Translations under genes and position numbers: made by a program | Part shown: in pieces, positions 1 through 11,100 of the stretch | Position numbering within the stretch: position 1 is the stretch's first letter | How the letters are laid out: each line of letters starts with the position of its first letter | Notes under the pieces: model-generated | Seen by the model: the letters and a program-made list of their open reading frames with translations, nothing else | Told to the model about the DNA's origin: nothing | Databases searched by the model: none | Assembly: GCA_021234155.1 (NCBI GenBank) | Contig: JAJEKV010000003.1 | Coordinates: 24,586,874-24,650,873 of the forward strand | Reading direction: 5' to 3' | Length of the DNA: 64,000 bases | DNA from: Isoetes taiwanensis | Lineage: Eukaryota > Streptophyta > Lycopodiopsida > Isoetales > Isoetaceae

Positions 1-370
1 CGGGAGTAACGAAGGCATCCGATGGCTTCGGCATGGCTGCTTCTTGGTTTGAACGAGGGTGGAAATATACCGTGGAATATACACGTGGAATATACGTGGA
101 ACATCACCAAAATCCACGCGTGCGTAAAAGCCGCGTGTATCGCCACGCATACGCGGCGTGCGACGGACACACGGAACGACACGCGGTATATACCGGTGGC
201 ATATACGTGGAATATACGCGTGCAATATACCGCGTCGCGTAAAAAGCCCGCGTGTAGGCGTTAAGCATCGCGGCGTGACACGTGGAATAGACCGCGTGGA
301 AAATTCGAAAATCGGCGTATAGAAAAGCCGCGTGGCAAAAAAAAGCCACGTGGATCGTCGCATCGCGGCG
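1..370. repeat. CG-rich short-motif repeat region
   Basis: The segment is a patchwork of short recurring words such as GGAATATAC, CGTGGAATATACG, CCGCGTG and GCGGCGTG. Overlapping ORFs exist in three frames, but they consist of the repeated words and show no domain, so they are treated as non-coding. The same CG-rich vocabulary (GCGGCGT, GTCGCATGCGGCG) returns near 7.25, 17.7, 24.1 and 28.2-28.5 kb. The left end is cut by the window edge. Confidence 0.55.
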
Positions 371-376
371 TGTAGG

Positions 377-401
377 AAAAAAAAAAAAAAAAAAAAAAAA
401 A
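377..401 (+). repeat. Poly(A) run (25 A)
   Basis: An uninterrupted run of about 25 adenines separates the CG-rich block on its left from AT-rich repeats on its right. It could be the tail of a retroposed sequence inserted in plus orientation, but no SINE or LINE body or target duplication was recognised. A plain homopolymer is equally possible. Confidence 0.6.
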
Positions 402-560
402 TATTTATATAAAAATATAAATATAAAAATATTTTTAAATAATCACAAAAGTGTTTTTATATTCATATTTTTAAATAGTCACAAAATTATTTTTATATTT
501 ATATTTTTAAATAATCACAAAAAGTGAATTGTATTTATATTTTTAAATAATCACAAAAGA
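402..560. repeat. AT-rich tandem repeat, ~36-40 bp unit
   Basis: Four imperfect direct copies of a unit ending in TTTTTAAATAATCACAAAA lie near 433, 468, 507 and 543. The rest of each unit is TATTTATAT-like filler. No coding potential is seen. Confidence 0.7.
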
Positions 561-1860
561 CTTCGTTAAGAGGAGTATCCACCCTTTTAGCCTAGAGCTA
601 CTCTCTCTCAGTTGATTGGAGTAGTCATCCAGAGTGCGTAGTTAGAGAGCGCCTCGAACCGCCCGGTATACGGTTGCGATTGGATGGCTCTCCGGCGACG
701 TTTGCGAGATCCCTCGTAGCCCCAGAGCCCCATGTCATGCTCTAGACCTTCATTCATATCCATACTTGCTTCCTATAAAACCAAAAGAATATATGGCGTT
801 AATGTAGTTCATAGAATTATAATAATTTTCTACAACGCACCCCGCATTCCGAATTGTGGGAGAGTTCCCTCGTCATTATAGCTTGTTGTCTGGATAAGCG
901 ACTCCCGTTAAAGTGGCTACTTGTACCTCTTTGCTTGCTAGGGGCAACCCCGTATAGATATTCCTATGACAATATAGCAGTATTAGCTAGTGACATTTAA
1001 AGTTCTTATTAAAATTAATGTGAACTAATATAGCTCTTCGAATCTATAATGAAACCCTTTCGGGCCCGGAGCCCAAATGAGGCGGCTTTTGGCGTGCTTT
1101 TAGTTGCTTTGTCGGTCAGAGCTCTATTTTTTTTGGATCCTTTTTGCGTTCGAATGCAATCGATTGCAAGGCACACAACATTATCACAAGTTAAAGTGAG
1201 CGAATGACAAAAAAAAATAAAATACCTTGATATCTTCCTTGTGGAGATTAAGTGGTTTAGGGACTTTTGACCAATCGCCTCCTTCTTTTTCATAAAGTCC
1301 GCCCGGTTCCTTGACCACATTGTGCCTTTGACATACATCGATAGATCAGCGCCAATATCAAAATAATAAAAACAAGACTATGACTAGGTCATGTACCTCC
1401 TTTTTAATTATAAGCTTCGCCCATCATCGAAGTGAGCTTCTTCGGTCGCGCCTTTGCTTTTTCTATCTACGGGAAACTCTGTTTCATTTTATTTTTGGCG
1501 CTCTCTATTTGGCGTTGGTCATAAGCACCGAGGCCACTCCCTATCTGCGGGGAGGCCATAAGCGAGAGATATTATTTGTGACCCGTCCGTCCCTCGGTGT
1601 AGTATAAAAGACACTTCCCTCATCATCCTTCTTAGGAAGAAGCGTCCACGAAGCATAAATGGTGGGTATATAAAAGCGTGTTTATGTCTCACAGATCAAT
1701 ATACATATCCGTCCGATTAAGAACCTTTTGAGCACTTTACAATGTATTCTAAGTGAAGAGAATGAACAAAACAACAAATTTAGATGACAAAGTACTAATA
1801 TTTAAGGTTGATATCTTAAATAATATGTTCACATAACTTACATCAAAAATTATTATTAAT
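561..1860. other. No recognisable gene
   Basis: This is a mixed-composition stretch with short ORFs only. The longest is 107 codons on the minus strand at 1015-1338, lysine- and serine-rich with no recognisable motif. Nothing marks a promoter, a splice structure or an RNA gene. It is probably decayed transposon sequence, judged only from its surroundings. Confidence 0.4.
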
Positions 1861-1901
1861 ATGATAGTCGGGTATATTAGGGGCCAATTCACCCATGAGA
1901 C

Positions 1902-2423
1902 TTACGTGTCTAAAACAAAGCGAAATGGGCGCTCTTCGCCCGGTGACGCGTGGGCGTCGTCGGGATCCTTCCCTCTCAAGTCGGTGGCGACCATGTTCTT
2001 GGATCCCGAACCCTGTGATGATCGTCGCGATCTTGAGCGTTGTGAGTCTGTTGCTCCACTACTTCTTGACACGGGAAGTAATGAGAGAATGAGCATCTTT
2101 AACATCTGCCGCAACCAAAGAAATGTTTGATGCGTAGTGGATATATATTTTTGTTGAAATCTTCCTCCAAGTTCCTTGCATTAGAAAAATCTGTTCCCGT
2201 CTCTTGCCTAGAAGCGGGGAGTCCATACTACGTCTAGCATTCTCAATATTCTCGAGAGCGTGGAGTAGATAATCAACACTATGTCGTTGGGGAATAGGGC
2301 GGGAGGGCTGCCTAAGCTGGCGTTGGTGTCAAAGAGGCAAAATATCTTTGCAATTTGGTCTCTCTCGGCGGGAGACATGTTTTGCGAGGAAGGCGGGGGG
2401 GGCGAGGGCTGCGAGAAGCACAA
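1902..2423 (-). pseudogene. Unrecognised transposon-like ORF pair
   Basis: Two minus-strand ORFs (2208-2423, 71 codons, and 1902-2114, 70 codons) lie in order and could be pieces of one broken reading frame. The first has a proline/serine-rich start followed by a charged segment (SPAERDQIAKIFCLFD). The second is arginine/serine-rich and then acidic. A plus-strand ORF at 2281-2580 overlaps them. I cannot assign a family. Decayed transposase N-terminal sequence is a guess based on surroundings. Confidence 0.25.
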
Positions 2424-2580
2424 ATATCATGCAAAAACAATTCATTTATTTATTATTTTTATAAAAACTATCTTAATACCCAAACCTGGCTGGTGTAGTG
2501 ATAGGTGGAGGTTGGCGTCTTGGAGGAACATCGGCCACGATTGCCCCTACCTCGTGGAGTCCTCCTCCTATTTTCTCTAA

Positions 2581-3160
2581 ACTTCGTCCCTTTCCTCTAC
2601 ACAACAAATTAAAACTCCATGCATAAACTCACATACCTAATTAGAGGGTAAAGCGTATAATAAAAACTATATAAATACTTACCTTCGTCTTGCTCATTCT
2701 CCGATGCGATTGCGATTACCTCTATTCATCCCGAGAAAAAAGAGCACACCTAGATCAAAAGAAATTGTGAGAGAAACATTTGATAACCATGAATGATATT
2801 GGTTGCAATAATAGAATGATACTTACAAACCATAGAGATGAAAAATAGTATTTTTATGGTTGAAATGTGCCACTAATGAGCCCCGGCGGACTTCTGCCGA
2901 GTCTTGGCCCGTCTTGGCCAGGGGGGGAGGGGGAGGCATAATGCCATGAATATTGCATCAGCGAGAAAAAGGGGCCACAATGAGGAAAACCGCTAAGAAT
3001 TGAGCCTCGCCATGACTATATATATATTAATTTGAACATAGCGAGAATTAGCGAGAGAAAAGCTTTGAACAAGTGTCTTTGAATAAATACCTAAATTTAT
3101 ATTCTTATCTTCTTATTTATATTAGAAAAGTATCTCGTATATAGGTATGGGGTGCATATC
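2581..3160. other. AT-rich spacer, no gene seen
   Basis: The stretch is low in complexity and has stop codons in all frames. It includes a short G-rich patch near 2919-2935. No domain, repeat family or RNA gene is visible. Confidence 0.4.
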
Positions 3161-3164
3161 GAAC

Positions 3165-3430
3165 TCTAGGTTGCCATATTATCGGGCCATGTATCATGTC
3201 ATACAGAACCTAAATTATCCCGTGGCATTTTTTAGTGCCACATCATGAAACCCTCGTTGCGTGTGGCACATCATCAAACCCTAGGTTGTGTCGCGTCGCG
3301 ACTTCCTATTGCCACATCATAGTAAGTGCCATGTCATCAAACCCTAGCTTGCGTGTGCCACATCATCAAACCCTAGATTGTGCCACATGGCATTTACAAT
3401 CTAGGGTTTGATGATGTAACACACAAAACC
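3165..3430. repeat. Short direct repeats around CATCATCAAACCCTAG
   Basis: The words CCACATCATCAAACCCTAG and GTTGCGTGTG recur about four times in direct orientation between 3180 and 3380, with variation. The last copy is followed by an inverted copy that forms the hairpin annotated separately. Repeated CAAACCCTA words look telomere-like but are not in register, so this is not an interstitial telomere. Confidence 0.65.
3353..3424. repeat. Long near-perfect inverted repeat (hairpin)
   Basis: Positions 3361-3381 are the exact reverse complement of 3396-3416 (21 bp), with a 14-base loop between them. The pairing extends outward to 29 bp per arm (3353-3381 with 3396-3424) with two mismatches. Each arm contains CAAACCCTAGATTGT or its complement. 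The left arm belongs to the direct-repeat series just upstream. The structure could be a foldback or MITE-like element, or an inverted duplication of one repeat unit. Confidence 0.85.
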
Positions 3431-3639
3431 TAGGGTTTGGCGTCTATAGCGACACTTTATCTACAAGTTATGATTAATAATTTATTTACCATTAATAATA
3501 ATTTTTTGATTAATAAATTACTTTTTCATTAGTAATTTTGACTAAAAAACATTTATTGGTTGCAACAAGCCTCAAATAGGAAGACAAAATTATATTAATC
3601 ACTTCTTGCAAGCATTTAACTTGATAGCTTAGCCATCTC

Positions 3640-5110
3640 AAGTGGATCACCACACTTCATATGTCGTCTCTCTCTCACAACTATATCGGAAGAAAGCCCT
3701 GTTTGTTTTGAACACATCGACGATCGCGAGCAATAGATGGGCGATCCATGTGCACCGACTCTCTATCCATCATCATTTGGACCTTCATATGTTGGATGAT
3801 GTCCAATGTGCTAGAGTATCGGTCGGTTGGGTTTATCTCAACACACAACCCCATAAAGCGCATTGCACGGACAAAATCAAGGAGCATCTCGTAAATGTAG
3901 CCCGGGGAATATATGTCGGATATCTCATGCCCCCCATGATGCTTGGTCATCGATGATGATGTAAAAACTCTCTTCTCCCACCAAGGATATCATGCCGTTC
4001 CATCTTGTAGTGTATAGCGGCTCTTCAATTTGGGCATTAAGCTCCTTGCAAAAAAGCGGAGGGCCGTGTCCCAATCACCAATAGCCACCCACACATTTGT
4101 AGCGAGTCATCAAAATGGAGTTTGACCCTTTTGCAATTGAGCTTTGTGTGTGTCCAACTGGGCGTGGATGGCATAGACTCCTTACGCAAGGCGAGAGCTA
4201 TTTACGGGGCGTACTTATACCACGAGTCTCATTTTGGCTTTCCACTCGCACTTATCTTCATATCAGCCCTTCTTGGAGCACTATGCATTGCATTTGACCA
4301 TCTCCTATAAGAAGAGAATTGGCTGGGAAGATGGTCAAATAATTCTGCAAAGGTTCCTCCATTCATGAATGGCGGGACTACCATTGGTCCTGTGGCTCAT
4401 CTCCACAAAAAGACCCGGGGGGCAAGTCCAAGGGGTGTGGCCAATCTTTGGACTTGGGCTCTTGAAGCGGATATACTTGTCGCCCAACAACCATGATGCA
4501 GCTCTATCTTGGCCTCTCCACATAATGCCGATTATAATAATCATCTTGATTAAAGTCACGGGGTTCCCAAGATGCGGATTTGGTATATCTGGCGGTCTTG
4601 TTTACTACCAATGCACTTTACAACTCCAGCGGCATCCCGGCGGGAATTTGTCAATAAATCTGACACATTTATCATGAGCATGTAATGATAATCTAGCCCC
4701 CTGCACCAATAGAGCTCCCACCATGGATAAGACTATCTAACTCCTTCACATGTTCATCATTGAGGGCGCTCTTGGCCATCTTGTGATCTTTCGTCGGACC
4801 TTTGCGCCGCCCACGAATTAGCCCATCGTCCCCGTATGCCTCGGCATAGGGGCTCATAAGTGGCACTTTATACTTAAGTAGCATCCTCAATTACGGCTCG
4901 GGGATTGCAAACCCAAGACTTTAAGTTCTTTCTCATCATATCTTCCAACTTTCGGACTCATGCTCGGCCACCTCCCACATAATTGAGGACCGACATTCTT
5001 TCTCAAGCGATGCTACAAAGCGGTTAATTCGATCATCGGTTTGCATATGTCGTTCGAGGTCGATGCGATAGCATATGTGATTGATGAGGATCGCCTAATT
5101 TCACTAAGCA
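3640..5110 (-). pseudogene. Unrecognised broken ORF series, probable transposon remnant
   Basis: Minus-strand ORFs at 4693-4890 (65 codons), 4335-4559 (74) and 3681-3950 (89) follow each other with plausible protein composition (for example YAEAYGDDGLIRGRRKGPTK and EISDIYSPGYIYEMLLDFVR). They are separated by stops and frame changes, which suggests one decayed gene read right to left. Plus-strand ORFs (3642-3956, 4369-4677) mirror them. I do not recognise the family. A transposase or a transposon-associated protein is an inference from the neighbourhood only. Confidence 0.3.
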
Positions 5111-5282
5111 TCTCTGTCCTTACTGAGGCCATTTTTATGCCTACAAACAAAACAAAATAATGAATACAAAAGCCAAGCATGCACAAAGTAAATGCAACAT
5201 AATACGACAATATCAAACATGTATGCGAGACCATATAATCATTACTTATAACAAGCCCTATGGCGACTAATACCTTATCAGA

Positions 5283-5294
5283 CCCCCCCCCCCC
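5283..5294 (+). repeat. Poly(C) run
   Basis: Twelve consecutive cytosines are followed by a purine-rich AAAAGCAAGAAAAAAAAG-like stretch. The length is likely to be unstable in sequencing. Confidence 0.8.
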
Positions 5295-5339
5295 AAAAGC
5301 AAGAAAAAAAAGAAGAAGAAACAAGAAGAACTAAATAGG

Positions 5340-5700
5340 TTAGATTAGGGTATTGGACCCACGGTCAATTTACATTAATTATTACTAGTTAATTAGTTAG
5401 CGAGATAGTCCCAAAATTTAGTTAACTTTTTTTAACCAAAAACACTACCTAAACTTATCTTAGCACCTTGTTAGGATTAGTTAGCAAAATTAACTAAAAA
5501 TTAACTAAATTAGAAATTAGCACTATAGAGGTCACTTTAAGTTTAGTTAATTGTACATATAATTTTTATGCCTTTGACTAACTTAACTAGACATGTTGAA
5601 ATAATTTAGTTAATTAGTTAAGTTATTTTTTACCAGCGCTTTTAGTGTGAATTAGTACTACATTAAGTTAGCCTAACCTTTTTTTTTTAACTACTTGCGG
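5340..5700. repeat. AT-rich segment dense in TTAGTTAA/TTAACTAA words
   Basis: TTAGTTAA, TTAACTAA and TAGTTAGC words occur in both orientations throughout. This gives many small inverted repeats but no clear terminal inverted repeat or target duplication. No reading frame is open. A MITE-like origin is possible but not shown. Confidence 0.45.
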
Positions 5701-5779
5701 GTGTGAAGGGAATCATCGATTCTTGTTAACTTAACCTAGCCCTAGCTACCTCTAGCTAAAGCCCGACAATAAGCGTGAA

Positions 5780-6165
5780 CTAAGGCCGAACACTGGTCCT
5801 CCCCACTTTCGGTGGTGGAGCCGACCATGTCCTTGCCGTAGCCACATCTACCTAAGAATGAGAAGAAAAGTGGACTTGGACCGGACACCTAGTCCTCTCC
5901 CGCAAAGGTGGAGCCGAGCCCGTGCCCTTGAACAAGCCACTACAATTTTATTTTAAACCTAAAAAATAACAAGTGGGCTGGAAGTGGACTTGAACCAGGT
6001 GCGTGGTCCTCTCCACTCTAGGTGGAGCCGGCCGTGCCCTTGAACAAGCCACTCATTAACCTAGGAAACATTTATGATTGTAGTGAAAGTGGACTTGAAA
6101 CCGGGTACATGGTCCTCCCCACTCTAGGTGGAGCCGACCCGTGCCCTTGAACAAGCCACTCCATC
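5780..6165 (-). repeat. Tandem tRNA-like (SINE-head-like) repeat, 4 copies
   Basis: Four copies, roughly 100 bases apart, carry a conserved core. On the minus strand each core has an A-box-like GGCTTGTTCAAGGGCACGG, a hairpin of CTCCA-loop-TGGAG type (17 bases, as in an anticodon arm), and a pol III B-box-like GGTTCAAGTCC. Sequence just outside the core (GGAGTGG and CCACTTC) can pair as an acceptor stem. The T stem pairs poorly and the loop lacks the usual T33, so this is not a functional tRNA. The same core recurs near 23.47-23.75 kb. A tRNA-derived SINE is the best reading, and a coincidental simple repeat is the alternative. Confidence 0.5.
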
Positions 6166-6299
6166 AATTTTTTTAACCTACTTAAAACTATAAAAATAAA
6201 ATGCAAGTGCGATCAACTACTTACCAAAATAAGGACGCGTGTACAAGATCCTGTCGGGTCCAAATCGTAATAGAAAGCTGCAACAGAAGTAACAAAGCA

Positions 6300-7040
6300 T
6301 TAGAAGAATAAGAACAAAGAAGAAAAACATCGAAGAAGAAATAAGGATAGAATAGAGAAGAAATAAGAGAAGAAACAAGAAAGAATGAAGAAAAATAAGA
6401 GGAAATAAGAGAAGGGAAGGGAATAGAATGGAAGGAAGAAATAAGGGAAGGGAAAGAAAAGGATCGAATGGAAAGTGAGGAAGAAATGTGAAGAATAAGA
6501 AACAAATGAAGAATGAAGAAATGAAATTAAAAAGAATGAAGAATAAGAAATGAAAAAAAAAGAAGAATAAGGAAGGGAAGAGAAGAAAGAAATGAGGGAA
6601 GGGAGGGGAAAGAATGAGGAATGAGAAAGCATGAGAAAGAATGGAAATGAGAAACAAATGAGAAAGCATGAGAAAGAAATGAGAAAGAAATGAGAAAGCA
6701 TGAGAAAGAAATGAGAAAGCAAGAAATGAGAAAGAATGAGGAAGAATGAGAAAGAGTGAGGAATAAAGAATGAGAAAGCATGAGGAAGAAAGAAATGAGA
6801 AAGAATGAGGAAGAAAGAATGAGAAAGAAATGAGGGAAAGAAGAAATATGGGAAGAAAGAATGAGGAAAGAATGAAGCATGGAAGAAGGAGGAAGAAATG
6901 AAGCATGAGGAAGAATGAGGAAGAAATGAAGCATGAGAAAGAAAGAAGGAGGAAGAATGAATTCCAGGCATGGAAGAATGGGAATAAAAAAAATCAAAGA
7001 ACAAAGAAGAAGAGGAAGGAAAAAGGAAACCAAAAAAAGA
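6300..7040 (+). repeat. Polypurine tract (GAA/GAAATGA microsatellite)
   Basis: About 740 bases are almost entirely A and G, with recurring words GAAGAAATGAGAAAG, ATGAGAAAGCATGAG and GAATGAGG. The other strand therefore has long open frames (up to 253 codons) made almost only of Phe, Ser, Leu, His and Ile. These are compositional artefacts, not genes. Such a tract could form triplex DNA. Confidence 0.9.
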
Positions 7041-7199
7041 GGAAGGTTGGGCATGCACCATTCAATCCAAAAACCTATTCAATCTAAAAACATGATATAC
7101 TAACCTTAGAATAGTTGCAAGTTAGGTAGATGTCAAATACTAGGGTCGCTGGAAAAACCAAAACAAGAACCTCGAAGAAGTAGGGCAAAAAAGTTAGGA

Positions 7200-7345
7200 A
7201 AATCTTAGACCAAGTATAGCGCGGTTTCAAAATATTCTGAGGCGTCGCATGCGGCGTCCGTTCCGCTTATCGCGGCGTTATTTCATCTGCGTCGCCGCGG
7301 CGTCCCATGGCGTATTTTGTTATAGCGGCGTTATTGTTTTGCATC
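7200..7345. repeat. CG-rich flanking motif, left side of satellite array
   Basis: This contains GGCGTCGCATGCGGCGTCC and a TATAGCGGCGTTATT word. A closely similar sequence in the same orientation lies at 17,665-17,745 on the other side of the satellite array. The array is therefore bracketed by direct copies of a CG-rich element that also occurs elsewhere in the window. Confidence 0.6.
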
Positions 7346-7369
7346 TTTTTTTTAATGTGAAGCTCATTA

Positions 7370-7700
7370 AAGTTTGTCCCTAGGCTTATTTGAGCAGTCG
7401 GTTTGGATCCTTGAGCGGAGGATTCAGCGATCCGGATATATAGGGGAAGCCGAGCCGGGAGGGTGTTCATTAGCATCTGATCCCCGAGGCGGTGCCGGGG
7501 CAGTGCCTCGAGAACATTTTTGGGGTCCGTCTCACGGGGGCGGGACTCTCCCCTCTTGAGGTGGCCATTCAAAGTCGCCTTGTTTGACTTGGGGAAGGGT
7601 GCGGTCATGCTTGCCCAACAACGGCTGCGGGACCGTTCTAACCCTAGCGCTTGGGTGCGGACCTTATCAGAAAATTTTGGAAATTTTCTGTATCTTTGGT
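7370..7700. repeat. Partial, diverged satellite unit
   Basis: This matches the second half of the 1.12-kb unit. Landmarks in order are GAGCGGAGGATTCAGCG, a GGGACTCTCCCCTCTTG word, TTTGACTTGGGGAAGGGTGC, and the junction words CTTATCAGAAAATTTTGG. It is more diverged than units inside the array, as expected for an edge copy. A minus-strand ORF across it (7267-7794) shows no domain. Confidence 0.65.
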
Positions 7701-7799
7701 GATGACCATGGAAGCCGGTGACCAAAAACCATAATTTAATTCCATGCCATGCATTAACTATGAATTTATAAACCATAAATGCAATAAAATGCATAACTA

Positions 7800-8150
7800 A
7801 AAAGTGTGCATCGAAAAAGGCGAGTCTTTGACCGAGGGGGCAACAAAGGCGGTCGCGGACACATTAAAAAATTTTTCACTTGGAAACTATGAAGCAATCT
7901 TTCATCAAAGGTACAATTGTTTTAGAAACAAAACGAGTTCATTACAAGTTAGTTATGCCATCCATGTCAAATAGCTTTGGGGGCGAGAAAAACCAAAACA
8001 AAAACCCTTCTAGAATCACGGCAAGTCCGCGGGGTTTTCGTCCAATGCAATCTTAGACCAAGTATAGCGTCCGGTGAGCCAAAGGTCAACCCCAAGTACA
8101 GCGATCCCACAAACTCCATTCCTTTGACCTTAGCTAACCCTTTGACCTAG
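7800..8150. repeat. Array leader, copy 1
   Basis: A non-satellite segment precedes the first array block. It includes GAGTTCATTACAAGTTA, GCCATCCATGTCAAATAGC and the words CTTAGACCAAGTATAGCG and CAACCCCAAGTACA. The same series is found at 13,360-13,700 before the second block, so the leader and the array start were duplicated together. Confidence 0.75.
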
Positions 8151-11100
8151 ACCTTCTCAGAAAATTTCGAAAATTGGGCTGTGTCTTTGGAGATGGGTTA
8201 GGAATCGGTGGCAAAAAATCAGAATTTATTTTCGTACAATGCATTAATTGCGAATTTATGAATGTCTTGCCCTTTGCAAAAGCCCCCCGACTTCTACTTG
8301 CCACATCGGGAGGAGGACAGGCCCAAACTCCGTTCCGTCAGTTCCCCTTGCTCCGTATTCTCGGCTGCAGCTTCTCGGCCAGGTCCCAAGTGCAACAGAC
8401 CAAGTCTCGGCCCCCAAAACGCCAAACCCTTCTAGAACACGGCAGCCCACTTTGGGTTTCGTTTTGGAGGCCCTCTCCTTGTCGGTCGGGGGACCTTGCT
8501 TGGCGTGACTTGGCGTGGAGTGGGGGTGTTGGCCTTGAGCACGGACCCTAAAATCCCCCCGGAAGCTGCTTGCCCCGAATTTCCTCTCCCCAAGGCCCTG
8601 GGGACGGACGGGCGACCTCCCCTCTCCGGAATCGCGATTTGACTCTGCCAATGGACTCAGAACGTCGACGTTGCCCTGGGAACCAAGTTCCGTGGCCAGA
8701 AGACCACCCGACCTCCAAGAAGCGCCAAAGTAGCTCACTTCCATCACACTCGTAGTCAATTGGCCTAGGATGTGGATGCGGGATACTGTCGTGGAAGGCG
8801 TGAGTGTTTCTTTCTTTTGCAAAACCGACCTTGTAACTTGCTCCCTAGGGTAATTTCGCCATTAGGACGATTTGGCGGGGTCGATTTGCCATTAGGAGCC
8901 TCCCGGTGCCCGAGCGACAAGACACTGCGGTTTCTACAAAGGTCGACCTCGGGGCGCCCATATGGTTTGACAAGTTCTCGGGACCCGATCACGGAATCTT
9001 TTGGGCCTTCCGAAGAGGGCCCCTGAATGGAGGATCAGCGGTGGGATAGGGGCAGAGACTCGGGAGGGTGGTCATTAAGCGTGCAGCCCAGGGGGGCGGC
9101 TGCGGGGAAGGGCTGCCTCGGGGAACTTTTTTGGATCCCGCCTCTTGGGGTCAGGACTCTCCCCTCTTGTGAGGGATCCACGCAAGGTCTGGCCTCGTTT
9201 GACTTGGGGAAGGGTGCATTTCGGTTGCCACAGCGGGCTGCCCGACCGTTCTAATCACTAACCCTTTGACCTAGACCTTCTCGAAAATTTGAAAAAAATT
9301 GGTGTCTTTTGGAGATGGGTTAGGAATCCGGTGGCAAAAATCAAAATTTATTTTCGTACAATGCATTAATTGCGAATTTATGAATGTCTTGCCCTTTGCA
9401 AAAGCCCCAGACTTCTACTTGCCACATCGGAGGAGGGACAGGCCCAAACTCCGCTCCGTCGAGTTCCCCTTGCTCCGTATTCGGCTGCGGCTCCTCGGCC
9501 GGTCCCAAGTGCAGCAGACCAAGTCTCGGCCCCAAAGCGCCAAACCCTTCTAGAACACGGCAGCCCACGGGGTTTTTCGTTTTGGAGGCCCTCTCCCTGT
9601 CCGGTCGGGCGGGACCTTTGCCGTGACTTGGCGTGGAGTGGGGGTGTTGGCCTTGAGCACGGACCCTAAAATCCCGAAGGCTGCTTGCCCGAATTTCCTC
9701 TCCCCAAGGCCACAGGGGCCGGACGAGGCGACCTCCCTCTCAGGAGTGCGATTTGACTCTGCCAATGGACTCGAGCGTCGGCGTTGCCACGGGGACCAAG
9801 TTCGTGGCCAGAAGACCACCCGACCTCCAAAAAGCGCCAAAGTAGCTCACTTCCATCACACTCGTAGTCAATTGGCCTAGGATGTGGATGCGGGATCTTG
9901 TCGTGGAGGCGTGAGTGTTTCTTTCTTTTGCAAAACCGACCTTGTAACTTGCTCCCTAGGGTAATTTAAGCCATTAGGACGATTTGGCGGGGTCGATTTG
10001 CCATTCAGGAGCCTCCCGGTGCCGAGCGACAAGACAACTGCGGTTTCTACAAGGCCGAGCCTCGGGGCGCCCAGCGGTTTGACAAGTTCTCCCGGCCGAT
10101 CACGGAATCTTTTGGGCCTTCGAAGAGGGGCCCCTGAGCGGAGGATCCAGCGGTGGGATAGGGAGCAGGGCTCGGGAGGGTGGTCATTAGCGTCGCGACC
10201 CAGGGGGCGGCTGCCGGGAAGGGCTGCCTCGGGGAACTTTTGGATCCCGCCTCTTGGGGTCAGGACTCTCCCCTCTTGTGAGGGATCCTGCAAGGTCTGG
10301 CCTCGTTTGACTTGGGGAAGGGTGCGGCTTCGGTTGCCACCGCAGCGGGCTGCCCGGCCGATTCTAATGCTAACCCTTTGACCTAGACCTTCTCAGAAAA
10401 TTTAGAAAATTGGGCTGTGTCTTTGGAAATGGATTAGGATTCCAGGTGGCAAAAATAAGAATTTATTTTAGGTACAATGCATTAATTGCGAATTTATGAA
10501 TGTCTTGCCCTTTTACCAAAAGCGCCCCAGGCTTCTACTTGCCACATCGGGGAGGAGGACGGGGCCCAAACTCCGTTCCGTCGGTTCCCCTTGCTCCGTA
10601 TTCACCGGCTGCGGCTTCTCGGCCAGGTCCCAAGTGCAGCAGGACCAAGTCTCGGCCCCAAAGCGCAAACCCTTCTAGAACACGGCAGCCCCACGGGGTT
10701 TACGTTTTGGAGGCCCTCTCCTTGTCGGTCGGGCGGGACCTTGGCAGCGTGACTTGGCGTGGAGTGGGGGTGTTGGCCTTGAACCACGGACCCTAAAATC
10801 CCGAGGTGCTTGCCCGAATTTCCTCTCCCCAAGGCCACGGGGGCCGGGCCGAGGCGACCTCCCTCTCGGAATCGCGATTTGACTACGCCAATGGACTCGG
10901 GAGCGTCGGCGTTGCCACAGGGACCAAGTTCCGTGGCGAAGACCACCCGACCTCCAAGAAGCGCCAAAGTAGCTCACTTCCATCACACTTCGTAGTCAAT
11001 TGGCCTAGGATGTGGATGCGGGATCTTGTCGTGGAGGCGTGAGTGTTTCTTTCTTTTGCAAAACCGACCTTGTAACTTGCTCCCTAGGGTAATTTAAGCC

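Noticed and set aside
1-370. Possible CRISPR-like or ordered repeat array
   Set aside because: Words are irregularly spaced with no unique spacers, and the window is plant nuclear DNA.
1015-1338. 107-codon minus ORF as a gene
   Set aside because: No domain, no supporting context, and a low-complexity lysine/serine-rich composition.
3165-3430. Interstitial telomere repeats (AAACCCTA words)
   Set aside because: Words are about 30 bases apart and out of register, unlike the true tract at 23.4 kb.
5795-6160. Functional tRNA genes on the minus strand
   Set aside because: The T stem pairs poorly, the anticodon loop lacks T33, and the copies vary in the loop; only a tRNA-like repeat is supported.
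6217-7061. Long minus-strand ORFs up to 253 codons rich in Phe, Ser and Leu
   Set aside because: They arise from the polypurine tract; three frames are open at once and composition follows the repeat, with no domain.
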